NCBI GenBank assembly: GCA_021186555.1
Contig: JAJKFL010000011.1
Location: 6,330,501-6,394,500, forward strand
From: Reticulitermes speratus
Taxonomy: Eukaryota; Arthropoda; Insecta; Blattodea; Rhinotermitidae
Reading direction: 5' to 3'
Length of the DNA: 64,000 nucleotides
The notes below the pieces were generated by a model. That model made no database searches. It was not told the origin of the DNA and saw only the letters and a program-made list of their open reading frames with translations. A program made the position numbers and the translations under genes. Shown in pieces: positions 1 through 9,903 of this stretch. Each line of letters begins with the position of its first letter. The stretch's first letter is position 1.

Positions 1-52
1 TCGCGAGGACCTAAGTAACCATGGTCACATTACCAATGTTCATAAAACTTAC

Positions 53-148
53 CTGAAGATCTATAATTTTACAGTGTTGTTCCTGCAACTGGTCGGTCGT
101 CCGACGAATTATTAGATGCATGGCATGGAACCGCTGCGTGTCCATTAC
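53..148 (-). CDS. coiled-coil micro-exon A (internal, partial gene)
   Basis: A 96-nt internal exon on the minus strand. The acceptor reads tgtgtctacag just before base 148 and the donor is a consensus gtaagt at 52-47. Frame 0 is open across all 32 codons and both other frames contain stops, so the exon is symmetric, phase 0 to 0. The peptide begins VMDTQRFHAM and ends QEQHCKIIDLQ; it is less charged than the upstream exons. It is the most 3' exon visible, so the gene continues off the left edge. I do not recognise the protein. Exon status is inferred from splice sites and frame, without transcript evidence. Confidence 0.55.
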
Positions 149-735
149 CTGTAGACACAATTGACTTTACAATAAAGGTCTCTTTTGCTTTACAATACTG
201 AAATTTAAAAAAATTACCTCACGAAATGTGTTCGACTTGCGTATTCTAGCCCTGCTTTGTTATTTAATACATTATTTTGGATGTAATTTATTTAACTTAT
301 TTTAGATGTAGATTATAGACTGTGTATAACTTGAATTATGCACCAACAACTTTGGGGGTACAAAGTTGAAGAGAAATTATATGTGGGGGTACGCGAACAA
401 ACAAGGTTGAATACCACTGGTCTGTACCAAACACTGGGAATTTCAAAAGCAATATGACTAGGACATGTGGTTTGTTTACAGCGGGGGAACAGAGTGTGAG
501 AGATGTGGTTAATATTATTTCTGAAAATTCGGAAGGTCCAAGCTTTCCCTTATGCCTTAACTTAATGCAGCTTTTTGTAATTTAGATGCAAAATAATTGC
601 AACTCTTGCTACCAAATTGCAAAGCACACGGTATAGTGATGTCAATATGAGTCACGAACCTAAGGACATGAGATCAGCGCCGGGATGGATGAATGTACAG
701 TGGTGCAGAATTGAACTTTCTGTGGGAGAACTTAC

Positions 736-831
736 CTTCATCGTTTCTAAATCTCTTTTGTATTCTAATTTCTTAAGTTCAAGTTCTTCCTTGATCAGAT
801 TTATTTCCCTCAGCTCCTCCTGCATGTCTGT
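736..831 (-). CDS. coiled-coil micro-exon B (tandem copy 1)
   Basis: A 96-nt minus-strand exon: acceptor gttactgttacag above 831, donor gtaagt at 735-730. Frame 0 encodes 32 residues starting TDMQEELREIN and ending YKRDLETMK, a highly charged Lys/Glu helix with Leu and Ile spaced as in a coiled coil; both other frames contain stops. It lies in the first of three tandem units of about 620 bp and is homologous to exons C and D. By hand count it differs from exon D at 29 of 96 bases, in 20 codons, all replacements. The roughly 310 bp of neighbouring intron differ at only about 9 positions. Function unknown. Confidence 0.6.
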
Positions 832-1361
832 CTGTAACAGTAACCCATTTCGTATTAATTCTCCTTTTTCTCATTTAAAACTTGTTATTTAATACATTAT
901 TTTGGATGTAATTTATTTAACTTATTTTAGATGTAGATTATAGGCTATTTATAACTTGAATTATGCACCAATAACTTTTGGGGGTACAAAGTTGAAGAGA
1001 AATTATATGTGGGGGTACGCGAACAAACAAGGTTGAATACCACTGGTCTGTACCAAACACTGGGAATTTCAAAAGCAATATGACTAGGACGTGTGGTTTG
1101 TTTGCAGCGGGGGGACAGAGTGTGAGAGATGTGGATAATATTATTTCTGAAAATTCGGAAGGTCCAAGCTTTCCCTTATGCCTTAACTTAATGCAGCTTT
1201 TTGTAATTTAGATGCAAAATAATTGCAACTCTAGCTACCAGATTGCAAAGCACACGGTATAGTGATGTCAGTATGAGACAGAAACCTAAGGACATGAGAT
1301 CAGCGCCGGGATGGATGAATGTACAGTGGTGCAGAATTGAAATTTCTGTGGGAGAACTTAC

Positions 1362-1451
1362 CTTCATCTTTTCTAATTCTCTTTCTTTTTCTATTTTTTG
1401 AAGTTCAAGTTCTTCCTTGATCATATCCCTCATCTCCTCCTGCATGTCTGT
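1362..1451 (-). CDS. coiled-coil micro-exon C (tandem copy 2)
   Basis: A 90-nt minus-strand exon in the second tandem unit, with the same acceptor (gttactgttacag) and donor (gtaagt at 1361-1356) as exon B. Frame 0 is the only open frame and gives 30 residues, TDMQEEMRDMI through ERELEKMK, a predicted coiled coil. Against exon B it has a clean 6-nt (two-codon) deletion and nine changed codons, all amino-acid replacements. Frame retention despite the indel argues that it is, or recently was, translated. Translating past the donor runs into intron, so a longer continuous ORF here is not real protein. Confidence 0.6.
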
Positions 1452-1980
1452 CTGTAACAGTAACCCATTTCGTGTTAATTCTCCTTTTTCTCATTTAAAA
1501 CTTGTTATTTAATACATTATTTTGGATGTAATTTATTTAACTTATTTTAGATGTAGATTATAGGCTATTTATAACTTGAATTATGCACCAATAACTTTGG
1601 GGGTACAAAGTTGAAGAGAAATTATATGTGGGGGTACGCGAACAAACAAGGTTGAATACCACTGGTCTGTACCAAACACTGGGAATTTCAAAAGCAATAT
1701 GACTAGGACGTGTGGTTTGTTTGCAGCAGGGGGACAGAGTGTGAGAGATGTGGATAATATTATTTCTGAAAATTCGGAAGGTCCAAGCTTTCCCTTATGC
1801 CTTAACTTAATGCAGCTTTTTGTAATTTAGATGCAAAATAATTGCAACTCTTGCTACCAAATTGCAAAGCACACGGTATAGTGATGTCAATATGAGACAG
1901 GAACTTAAGGACATGAGATCAGCGCCGGGATGGATGAATGTACAGTGGTGCAGAATTGAAATTTCTGTGGGAGAACTTAC

Positions 1981-2076
1981 CTTCAACGTTTGTAAATCTT
2001 TGTCTTTCTTCATTTTTTGTATTTGAAATTCTTCATTGATCTTCTTTACTTCCTTCAGCTCTCTCCGCATCTCTCT
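1981..2076 (-). CDS. coiled-coil micro-exon D (tandem copy 3)
   Basis: A 96-nt minus-strand exon in the third tandem unit; acceptor gtttactgttacag above 2076, donor gtaagt at 1980-1975. The only open frame encodes 32 residues from REMRRELKEVKK to KDKDLQTLK, very rich in Lys and Glu with hydrophobic residues at heptad-like spacing. It is the most divergent of the three copies although its downstream intron is almost identical to theirs. In transcription order it precedes C, B and A and follows exon E. Confidence 0.6.
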
Positions 2077-2213
2077 CTGTAACAGTAAACCTTTTCGTGT
2101 TAATTCTTACGTTTGTCTCTTATCACCGAATGATACATCAGTAACAAATTATTAACTAACTGAAAGATATGTACTTTTACCTACTTTTCCCTTTCAAAAA
2201 AAATTAACTGACA

Positions 2214-2322
2214 AAAAGCAAGGTACTGCCTTCTGGAATGTGACGTTTGGTAGACAGTTTGTCCTGAAATTGGTGCATACGTAACAGTCTGCACTGGGTC
2301 ATATCCCAGAAGGCGACAATAC
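2214..2322. mobile_element. small palindromic MITE, copy 1
   Basis: Imperfect inverted arms: tgccttctggaatgtgacg at the left and the reverse of gccttctgggatatgaccc at the right. Read on the minus strand the right arm gives the peptide FWDMTQCRL, a translation I recall from repeats of this kind in insects. Related copies lie at about 3365 and 10590. It sits in the intron between exons D and E. Confidence 0.5.
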
Positions 2323-2597
2323 CAGAGTTGACAACACTTTCAAAGTTTGTGATTTGCCACTTCCTTATATCTAAGTAATGAAGTTTTTTCAGTCCTATGG
2401 CAAAAGTCATTAACAATTTTCCTTGTAGCCAGTACATGGAAAAATTGTCCTCATTTGAGCAGATATTACATTAGAACTCAGAATAAAAGAGCATGAATCA
2501 GGGACACATAAAACGTGCCCGTTTCAGTAAAACCAAAATTTCGAATATAAAATGCTGGTTGTTATTTGAAACGTGGCTTGAATTGATGTTTGTATGC

Positions 2598-2599
<2 letters not shown>

Positions 2600-2637
<38 letters not shown>
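2600..2637. repeat. (TA)n microsatellite
   Basis: Uninterrupted TA dinucleotide tract between exons D and E of the minus-strand gene. Confidence 0.95.
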
Positions 2638-2639
<2 letters not shown>

Positions 2640-2811
2640 GTCGGAGCCTCTCAATAAACTGATGCTTTGAACAGCTACGATGGCGTCTATATCGCAGCCT
2701 CAGAAGTTAAAAGTTATAACGTGACGGACACTTCATATTTCTGCTTTGAAAATATGTAAAGAAAGCTAAAATGTCCGTTGCTATAAACCAATTACAGTGG
2801 CCAGGACTCAC

Positions 2812-2889
2812 CATCATACGCGACATTTCCTTTTTCTGCTTCTTCCCTTCTTTCAGCCTTCCATCCCGATCATCCTTTCGCTTACTTAG
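2812..2889 (-). CDS. coiled-coil micro-exon E (upstream exon)
   Basis: A 78-nt minus-strand exon outside the tandem array: acceptor gttcctgttacag above 2889, donor gtgagt at 2811-2806. Frame 0 encodes 26 residues, LSKRKDDRDG to KKEMSRMM, again strongly charged; the other frames have early stops. Its length is a multiple of three, so it could join exon D without a frame change. Phase, acceptor style and composition match exons B to D, suggesting one gene transcribed right to left. Confidence 0.5.
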
Positions 2890-3361
2890 CTGTAACAGGA
2901 ACATGTTATGTCAGCTGTATGAAACAAACCATATTTCAATACTGCAAGTAACGCAAAAGGCACAACATAAGGCTTCTCCAAATTTTAGAAAATCCCTGAT
3001 TCCCTTTATGATATTTAAAGAGTAAACTCAGGGTGTTTAGATTATGTAATAAAAACCTTACCAAATTTTATTCCAGTTAATAGTAAAGCATCCACTCTAA
3101 TAGTGAGTGAATAATAACAGTGCCGTAACGTGCCTCATTAGTCAATATTTACTAAGAAGTGACCTGCCCGTGACGTGTTTCTGTGAAATTCCTTGGGGCT
3201 TTGCTTATAAGCAGACGCCTATATTTCTGCGCGGCTCTTTCCAGAAAAAAGTCTGTACCTTATATTCGGGCGTATGCGGTACACATTACAGTAACGATTA
3301 TTGTACATGCGTATTCTAGTTCGCTTGTTCACAAGATATGAATTTGTTCTTATGTTGGTAA

Positions 3362-3445
3362 ACAGCAAGATGCTGTCTTCTGGGAAGCCTAGCTGTGCAG
3401 TTTTGTAGACAAGTTGGTGTATGTCTACCAACCTGATAGTGCCAC
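3362..3445. mobile_element. small palindromic MITE, copy 2
   Basis: Contains a tgtcttctgggaagcc arm and a short hairpin built on gtagacaagttggtgtatgtctac-type arms (about 3406-3430). It resembles the copies at 2214 and 10590 but is more decayed. Confidence 0.35.
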
Positions 3446-5133
3446 ATTGTAGAAGACATTAATTTTCATATTTAAAATCTGTTTATAAATGACATCTCTC
3501 TATGATATTTAAAGTAGAGCCTAAATACACGTGCTTCATACCTACACGAAAAATTTATAATTTAAAGCAATCTGCATGAATGTGTGTTACGTAGTAATCT
3601 AGTCAAATTATGTCCCATTACAAACTGCCGTAAAATTAACTCGCTATTTTCCTAGACAGGCCAGTCATTTGCCTCACATCGGAACTCACGGTATAGTATG
3701 GGGAGACGTGACTCCACATGTTACATAATTATCATCACAATAATATTTAGCTTGCATATTCATGAAGAATAATCCTTTGATTTAGAGTGTTAATTGAGGA
3801 CTGAATTTCGTACTGTTCTTTTCACAAAAAAAATCGTGTTCATTCTGCTTTCCTGGAGGCAAACTGTGCCAGCAGTGCCCACCTAAATTTTTGTTCGAGC
3901 CCCGGCTCTATCCTCTGCACTTCAGCAAACACAACTCCGTCCATAGAATTAATTGTCTGGCCAAAGCGAATTTGTGAATCTCACTATCAGTAATTGGCTT
4001 ACGGGACATGATATGTCAGGCCCCATAAGCACACAGACTTTCTTTTTAGCCCAGATTGACAATTAGATACTTTCTGTTTTTTCGAACTGGAAACCCCACA
4101 CCAACAGTCCATCCGCTGGCAGAGAACTTCAAGTGTCTAAGACAATGGACAGAATTCGACGCTTTCAGTATTTTCGCCCTGAACAAGTATTTCAACACCA
4201 TTGACGTACTTAGTCTGCTTTTTTGAGAAGTTTTTAAATTGCTCTTAACTGACGTGCCGGCTTCAAAGTAGATGAAATCGACAGGGCTGTATGTTGTGTT
4301 ACTGAAATTGAATTTGGTCGTTTACTTTGAAACAGCATCAACCATTATAATTAATAAAACATAATCTCTATTCAATAGACGGCCCTGCTATATAAAGGTC
4401 TAATAAGTAAAAGATCCATATTGCTAGTCTCATTATTAAACCAAAAAAAAAAAAACTAGGAAAATTTATCAGCGTAACCTGTCGTCAATACATAACCTCA
4501 ATACACCCATTCCCCTCATGATGAAACGACTCTGCCAGTGCAGATGGAACACAAATAAGACTGAAACCCCATACTTATTATCTGATTTACTTTATAATAA
4601 TCTGTAATTTGAGTAGAAATGAAAGAAGACATGTAATGAGATTAGGAGAGGTACACAAGAGTAATTTTGCTGTGTAAAATTATTTCAGATAGCGTTTCCA
4701 CAGTAGTAGTTTCCTTAAAATAACAGCCATAAATTTAATGTTTATTTACATAACACACGAGGACTATAACTTTCTCCATACGCCCCCTACCCTCCTAACT
4801 CATCACACACAATAAAGCTTCGAAAGCTAAAGCCAGTAACAATGCACTCAAATGCCCAATGTGTTTGTGGCATAGACACTGCGTCTACATTAGTTTCATA
4901 TTCACAAAACGCAAAAGAAATATTGCACTCTTTTCACAGTGTGATTCAGATAAGTATAACAATGCTGTTAACAATCGTAGTGACATGTTAGATGAAAGAT
5001 TGTCGCCACACACTGCTTTATTACTGACCTTGTCGATATTACGTAACACACAACACAGGCAGCTGACGAATAACAAACATTTCTAGCCGTTATATTGTTA
5101 AAATATCTATACTAATATTCACACAGACTTAAA
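3446..5133. other. no recognisable gene; probable intron of the minus-strand gene
   Basis: No convincing coding region or repeat family. A run of A lies near 4443-4455. Short ORFs here are unremarkable. If the ATG at 5151 is the first exon, this stretch is intron. Confidence 0.3.
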
Positions 5134-5139
5134 ACTTAC

Positions 5140-5151
5140 CTTAATACCCAT
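5140..5151 (-). CDS. possible first coding exon (MGIK) of the micro-exon gene
   Basis: On the minus strand an ATG with G at -3 and G at +4 opens a four-codon reading frame (MGIK) that runs directly into a consensus donor gtaagt at 5139-5134. An in-frame stop lies upstream, so the coding part of this exon would be these 12 nt. Its phase-0 donor fits the symmetric exons at 2,889 and below. The link across more than 2 kb is inference only; a short ATG before gtaagt can occur by chance. Confidence 0.2.
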
Positions 5152-5169
5152 CTCGACGAAAATTATGGT

Positions 5170-6456
5170 TGCTTAAAGTATTTTATAAATCTTATGCGCT
5201 GAAAAAATGCAGGAAACTTGAACAGGCTTCTTGTCAGCTTAAAGCCGTTACACAAAATCATGAAAATAAACTCGCAACACAGCTTTTAAAATTTCTTTCC
5301 TCACTTCCGGAAGTCAGTTCAGAAATTCAGTTGACCACACAATGTTTGTCACTGATAATTCGTACTTAGTAGTCTTGTGTGAGTGTATAATGAACGTTGC
5401 CGAAACAGTTGCTATCAGATTTCAGGCCTAGCAACATAAACATATGACAGTTCATACCACTGAACTAACAAACTAAACTTGGAACGGGATTTAATCAAAA
5501 GTAATCCGATATTATTGGAGGTCAAATATTTTAGAGAAGTGATATTTAATTATCCTTTAGCATTGATCTACGTGATGCAATTCTTTACACTACCACTTTC
5601 ATCGTATTATCTCGTGGATCATAAGAATCGCCAGGTAGGTTGGTGCAAACGTTTCGGCGAAAAATATTCTTCAGTTTTCAGTGTTTAGTACGTGTTATGA
5701 AACGCATATATCCAAGCTTAATACCATCGAATTCTGCTTCAAAGCACAGTTCATTCCGTTAGATAGGTAGCTATTTGTATATCCGTGGAACATGCAGCCT
5801 GCAGCAGCAGCAGAGCGATTATTAAGCTTTGTCTAGTGCAGTAAACGTTCTATACTAGAAATGAGTCGAAGCAGTTGTAAGTATCGCAATACACTTTCGA
5901 TATATCGAAGCGATTTTTTCGTATCAGTTTTGCACATAAATAATTAGCTGTTGGTAACACTGGATATATCAAATTCCGAGAGGGAAATGCATAAATATAT
6001 TGATTAGATTCAAAAAATGGATTTGCTGGTAGGTTTTAAGTGTTAGTGGCTAATAGTTGTTGTATAAGCATTTTGACAATACGTATAATCATTAAAGCAC
6101 CAACCCTCAGCACTAGAGGGTAGTGTTAAAACTTGCTTTCTTTAAAATTTGCTTCCAAAGTGCTTCAGCTTGCCTTTTACTATCTTGCGTGAACAAGGAC
6201 AGACACTGCTCGCATTACGTTTGTGCCATACATGCGTCAACAATGCGACTATATTATTATGACTGTAAGAGAGTTACAATTATTTCAGTGTCATTTAAAT
6301 TTTACTTTAGGACTGTGTTCTGACAAGTGTTTATAAAGCTTGAAGTATGTAAATGCATTGGATTCTGAGAATTACTTGAAAATTTTCGGTACAGAACACA
6401 GTTTGCATCCATAATCCGCCATTAAACATTATTCCCCTTTCCTCTCAGTAAGTAGC
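5170..6456. other. unannotated AT-rich stretch
   Basis: No repeat family or protein recognised. Small ORFs (for example 5479-5688 and 6123-6323) have no motif or splice context that I can support. Confidence 0.3.
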
Positions 6457-6462
6457 ATCGGA

Positions 6463-6712
6463 TGGCCGTGCCATAGCTCTGGCGGTTAGTCGCCGGCCTC
6501 TCACCTCGGAAGCCCGGGTTCGATCCCGGGTCAGTCCATGTGGTATTTGTGGTGGACAAAGTGGCACTGGGACAGGGTTTTCCCCTAGCACTTCGGTTTT
6601 CCCCTGTCAATTTAATTCCACCGGTGCTCCATTACTTGGAAAAATGAAGAAAACTAATCAAGGCTTCGGTGCGTCCGTTGCTTCTGCTGCGTGTGACCCT
6701 GCAAAAAAAAAA
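6463..6712 (+). mobile_element. SINE-A, copy 1
   Basis: A tRNA-derived SINE. The head carries a box-A-like region (gctctggcggttagtcgcc) and a box B (gggttcgatcccgggtca). The body reads cactgggacagg, then cttcggttttcccctgtcaa, then caccggtgctccatta, and it ends in poly(A). The short repeat atcgga flanks it (6457-6462 and 6713-6718). Other copies are at 27.8, 28.1, 47.5, 53.2 and 57.5 kb. It encodes no protein; ORFs across it are incidental. Confidence 0.85.
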
Positions 6713-7099
6713 ATCGGAATTCGTGTCTGTTCTTACGTTTATCTGCTAATGTAGTAACCAGCCGTTTCGTGATATTCTTAAGTTTCAAGTTGTTATAAAT
6801 TACTTCAAGCCGTCATGACACCAGCCTTACTGCTGCTCTGATAGTGCTGCCAGAGACATTGTGTGACGTCGTGGGGCGATGTGTCGAGGTTACACGTTCA
6901 AGACGTAGCCTATTGCGGAAACAAATTATACATTGTTGGTTTGGCAGCGCGGAGATTCTGCTTCTTAGAGGATTGTTAGTGCAGTTCCTATAGGGTAGAC
7001 AGGGTGTTTTGTTCATTATCACGGCTAGTGGCATTTCGATATGAGATACCGTACTAAACTCGTTGTCACACACTTCCAGTTACACTTCATATACTCGTA

Positions 7100-7252
7100 T
7101 TGGGGACCACATCCAATGGGTACTGTATATCACTTGTTGTGATCACTATATTGTAAAAGTAACAACACAACGGTGCTAAAAATCAGTGCAGTGTTTTACA
7201 GTATAGTGATGACGACTAGTGATGTACAGTACCCATTGGATGTGGTCCCCAA
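7100..7252. mobile_element. palindromic TA-flanked MITE
   Basis: Terminal inverted repeats of about 30 bp begin ttggggaccacatccaatgg and end in the exact reverse complement; TA dinucleotides at 7098-7099 and 7253-7254 fit a Tc1/mariner-type target duplication. The centre is about 90 bp and non-coding. Confidence 0.85.
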
Positions 7253-7259
7253 TAGAACG

Positions 7260-8010
7260 ACGAAAATCTTTATTGTTTTTTTAAAAAAATGTTATATAAC
7301 ACCCACACGCCTCACGATAAACCTATTGAAAGTGATTATGCTGTGAAACGTGCATGTGTTGGTATAGTTTTTACTAGTGGAAATAGGTCCATGTTTATAG
7401 CGAAACCTCCAAACAACAATAGATCACCTGTAGACAGAAATTTGCCCTTTTTACAGGTTAGTATCCTGCAAGCAGAGTCGCAGACAGTTGGCCACGGGGA
7501 GACATCAGGTGCGCAGGTGAGTTCTGCTCTAGCTAGTAAAATCACCAATGTCACGAGGACATGTGTATTATTCTGGCGTGTTGATGATCTCATGTCCACA
7601 AACTGTTTAATCAAATTTAAATCACTATGGGTTAAACATGCATCTCAGTTCTTTGCATCATCCTCAACAATTTTTTTTAGGACACAGGAATTTGCGTGGT
7701 AATTAAATAATGTCAGCTGTAAGCCTAATGCCTGTGGCTTCTTGAAAAGGTTTTAGAATTTTATACGTATAAACTGTCCTTCAAGATTGCTCTCTTTATT
7801 CTTTGCCCACTGTAAAACTAATCGAAGGAATGCACATAAAAACTTTTATTTATTAACTTCATAAGAAGGCTGACATCATGTTTTTAAATATAGTTTATAA
7901 CTTAAAATATTTTAGCATTTTCCACAACGGGCCTAATCGTACGAATGTGTTTACCGATAAACAAAATAATTTGTACCGGTGGCTGTTTAATTATGTCGGG
8001 CTTGGCTATA
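7260..8010. other. unannotated stretch with a 137-codon ORF of doubtful status
   Basis: The plus strand is open from 7289 to 7702, but I see no domain, signal peptide or homologue, and the reading frame starts directly beside the MITE at 7100-7252. Treated as probably non-coding. The rest is AT-rich with nothing recognised. Confidence 0.3.
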
Positions 8011-8016
8011 CCACCC

Positions 8017-8091
8017 TACCATCTGCCTCGGTGGACTAGTGGTTAGCGTGCTCGCCACTGGACCCAAGGTTGCGGGTTCAATCCCGGCCGA
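8017..8091 (+). mobile_element. tRNA-like sequence, probably a SINE head or tRNA pseudogene
   Basis: Acceptor halves gcctcgg and ccgaggt pair (one G-T), and a box B (gcgggttcaatcccggc) and a box-A-like tggactagtggttagcg are present. D and anticodon stems do not pair and position 33 is not T, so it is not a functional tRNA. Pairing extends beyond the acceptor (atctgcctcgg with ccgaggtagat). Confidence 0.5.
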
Positions 8092-8505
8092 GGTAGATGG
8101 ATTTTTAAGGGTGATAAAATTAAAATAAAAAATATTTTGTCAAATATATTCACCTGAAGACTTTAGTATATCTATAGTTATAACAAAACGTACAATGAAT
8201 ATGTAATGTAAAAAACTTGCGTGAAATATAATTGTTTATGGCTGAAACATATATACAGGGCTACATAAGCACAGAAGTAAGCTAGGTCGGCTGGCTTTTG
8301 TAAGCATACTCGCACAGTCATAATTTGAAAATCCCGTAATTTTATTTACATTTTTCCCGCGTTCAACACAGCGCTAGGCGATTTTAATGCTGCGGAAATT
8401 TATGTAATTTTAGGATGTTATATCAGCCGGAGTATTCTAGTTTGATGTATAACGGTGTAAATATCAAAATATGTAAAATTTTAATTTCACATGTTGTTAA
8501 TACTG

Positions 8506-8650
8506 TTTTACACCAACCAAATGCACTTATTTATTTAAAGAACACTAAAATATTCTTTAAAAATTAGATAAAAAAACCCCCTACACATGTTTCGGCTTAT
8601 CGATAAGCCATCTTCAGGGGGTGTCACAACTGTTAGTTTTTAAAAATACG
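8506..8650 (-). mobile_element. solo Penelope-like terminal repeat with ribozyme-like core
   Basis: This matches one arm of the palindrome at 51,757-52,064 (shared caccaac-aaatgcactt, atttaaagaacacta, and the ribozyme region) but has no inverted partner. It is best read as a solo or truncated terminal repeat. Confidence 0.55.
8577..8621 (-). ncRNA. hammerhead-ribozyme-like motif, site 1
   Basis: Minus strand order: CCCCC (stem I), CUGAAGA core, one linker U, stem II GGCUUAU/AUAAGCC, GAAAC, a short stem III (AC with GU), UA, GGGGG closing stem I. All core positions of the hammerhead consensus CUGANGA...GAAA...UH are present. The extra U before stem II departs from the textbook form. Confidence 0.6.
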
Positions 8651-8853
8651 TACACATATTGTTCCTCTGTAGAGGAGTATAGTCATCACAATGTCTCACT
8701 AGACTTTCACCACTTATTATGTGAACAAATGCTTTCCAAAAAGCACTTCCTAATAATTGCACCCTTTACAAATATACCGTCTTCACCCTCACTATTGCTT
8801 GTAGTGTCACTTTTGTGGTTTTAAAAAGGATGTTAAAATGTAGATATATATAA

Positions 8854-8929
8854 CAGGCATACACAAAAGAATGGTGCGGTTTCAATGGTGAAAACTATTG
8901 AATCCGCACCATTCTTTTGTGTATACCTG
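8854..8929. mobile_element. palindromic MITE, end pair of the 23-kb mariner-like element (copy 1)
   Basis: Arms cag-gcatacacaaaagaatgg and its complement fold back around a short centre. The termini match the ends of the element at 23030-23626. It sits directly against a second palindrome at 8936. Confidence 0.8.
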
Positions 8930-8935
8930 TATATA

Positions 8936-9013
8936 CAGGGCATACACAAAAGAATGGTGCAGTTTTAATAGTGAACACTATTAAAACCGCACCATTCTTT
9001 TGTGTATGCCCTG
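8936..9013. mobile_element. palindromic MITE, copy 2, adjacent
   Basis: Ends cagggcatacacaaaagaat and complement, flanked by TA on both sides (8934-8935 and 9014-9015). Nearly perfect hairpin of 78 bp. With the copy at 8854 it forms a double palindrome. Confidence 0.85.
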
Positions 9014-9054
9014 TACATATATTGTCACAGCCTTCACTTGTGTCTGTGGTGTCA

Positions 9055-9098
9055 CTTATCGTCTGTTGAATCTAACTTCTAATTCAACAGACGATAAG
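9055..9098. repeat. perfect 17-bp hairpin
   Basis: cttatcgtctgttgaat (9055-9071) is exactly complementary to 9082-9098 with a 10-nt loop. It lies at the 5' edge of a LINE remnant and may be the end of a further MITE. Confidence 0.8.
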
Positions 9099-9565
9099 CC
9101 TCTCGTACTGAGGGAGGAACGTGGACTGAGGGTGTTACAGAATTTTGTGCCGAGGAAGGTATTTGTGCTTAAGAGGGAGGAGGTAATAGCGGACTGCAGT
9201 GAAATTGATAATGATGATCTTCGTGTTTGTATGTCTCCCCAAAAATTATGCGGGTGATAAAATCAAGAAGGAAGAGATGGGCAGGGCGTGTGGCATGTAC
9301 GGGGAGAAATGACGTACGTATAGGACTTTGATGGGGTAAACTGAGAGAAGGAAACTATTTTGAAGACCTAGGCTTAGATAGGAGGATAATATTAGAATGG
9401 TTATTAAATAAATGGTTTGGTGGTGCGTCTAGATTCGTCTAGATCAGAAAAAGGATCAGAGAGGGCTCTTGTGAATGCGGTAATGAACCGTCGGGTTCAA
9501 TAAAATGAAGGGAATTTCTTGACCAGCTGAGTAACTGTTAGCTTCTCAAGAAGAGGTCTGCTCCA
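9099..9565 (+). pseudogene. LINE 3' end, GHVAR-type tail (copy 1)
   Basis: Remnant of the C-terminal end of a non-LTR retrotransposon ORF2. Decayed frames read LREERGLRVL, then FVPRKVFVLKREEV, then a degraded 'RRRWAGRVWHVRGE', followed by 3' DNA with the family hallmarks aatgcggtaatgaaccgtcg, gaatttcttgaccagctgag and agcttctcaagaag. Frameshifts and stops make it non-functional. Seven further copies of this tail occur in the window. Confidence 0.7.
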
Positions 9566-9862
9566 TAAAGTTAGTTTAGTAGTTATGTTACGAAACTGAG
9601 TAATAATGTTTCTGGTGGGAGTGCTTGGAAACGAAGCAGTTAAGGCCCGCTTGTTCCGCTGCAGCGCGGTCACTGTTGTAACGTACGGAGTGGCCACTTG
9701 GACCTCGTACAGTTTTCCACTTCACTGACATGTATCCAGTATCGGTTTTCTTGACCCAATGAAACCCGAGCCGAACCGCGGACTTCAATGACCGGGCTAG
9801 CAAGTGGAGTGGAAAATGTACCAATGAACTAAGTAACAAACAGGTTCACCGACAGAACAACA

Positions 9863-9890
9863 CCCCCCCCCCACCACACACACACACACA
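9863..9890. repeat. poly-C and (CA)n tract
   Basis: A run of C followed by cacacacacacaca. Confidence 0.9.
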
Positions 9891-9903
9891 AAGGAGTACA
9901 AAC

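Larger units (their letters stand above)
257..2105. repeat. three tandem ~620-bp units, each holding one micro-exon and a truncated hAT end
   Basis: Unit starts are at about 257, 882 and 1502 (spacings 625 and 620); similarity stops near 2105. Each unit contains the right half of a hAT-type element ending ...gttgaataccactg (to 419, 1045 and 1664), about 310 bp of unique intron, then one exon with its splice sites. The hAT fragment is cut at the same place in units 2 and 3, so the duplication came after that insertion. Intron identity is high (about 97% by hand count between units 1 and 3), pointing to a recent or homogenised array. Confidence 0.85.

Noticed and set aside
3061-3100. Further micro-exon before ggtaagg at about 3058
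   Set aside because: The candidate is about 35 nt, not a multiple of three, and the alternative acceptor gives an in-frame stop.
7289-7702. 137-codon plus-strand ORF
   Set aside because: No recognisable domain, no splice or promoter context, ordinary length for chance in this setting.
8017-8091. Functional tRNA gene
   Set aside because: Acceptor and box B are good but D and anticodon stems do not pair and there is no proper anticodon loop.
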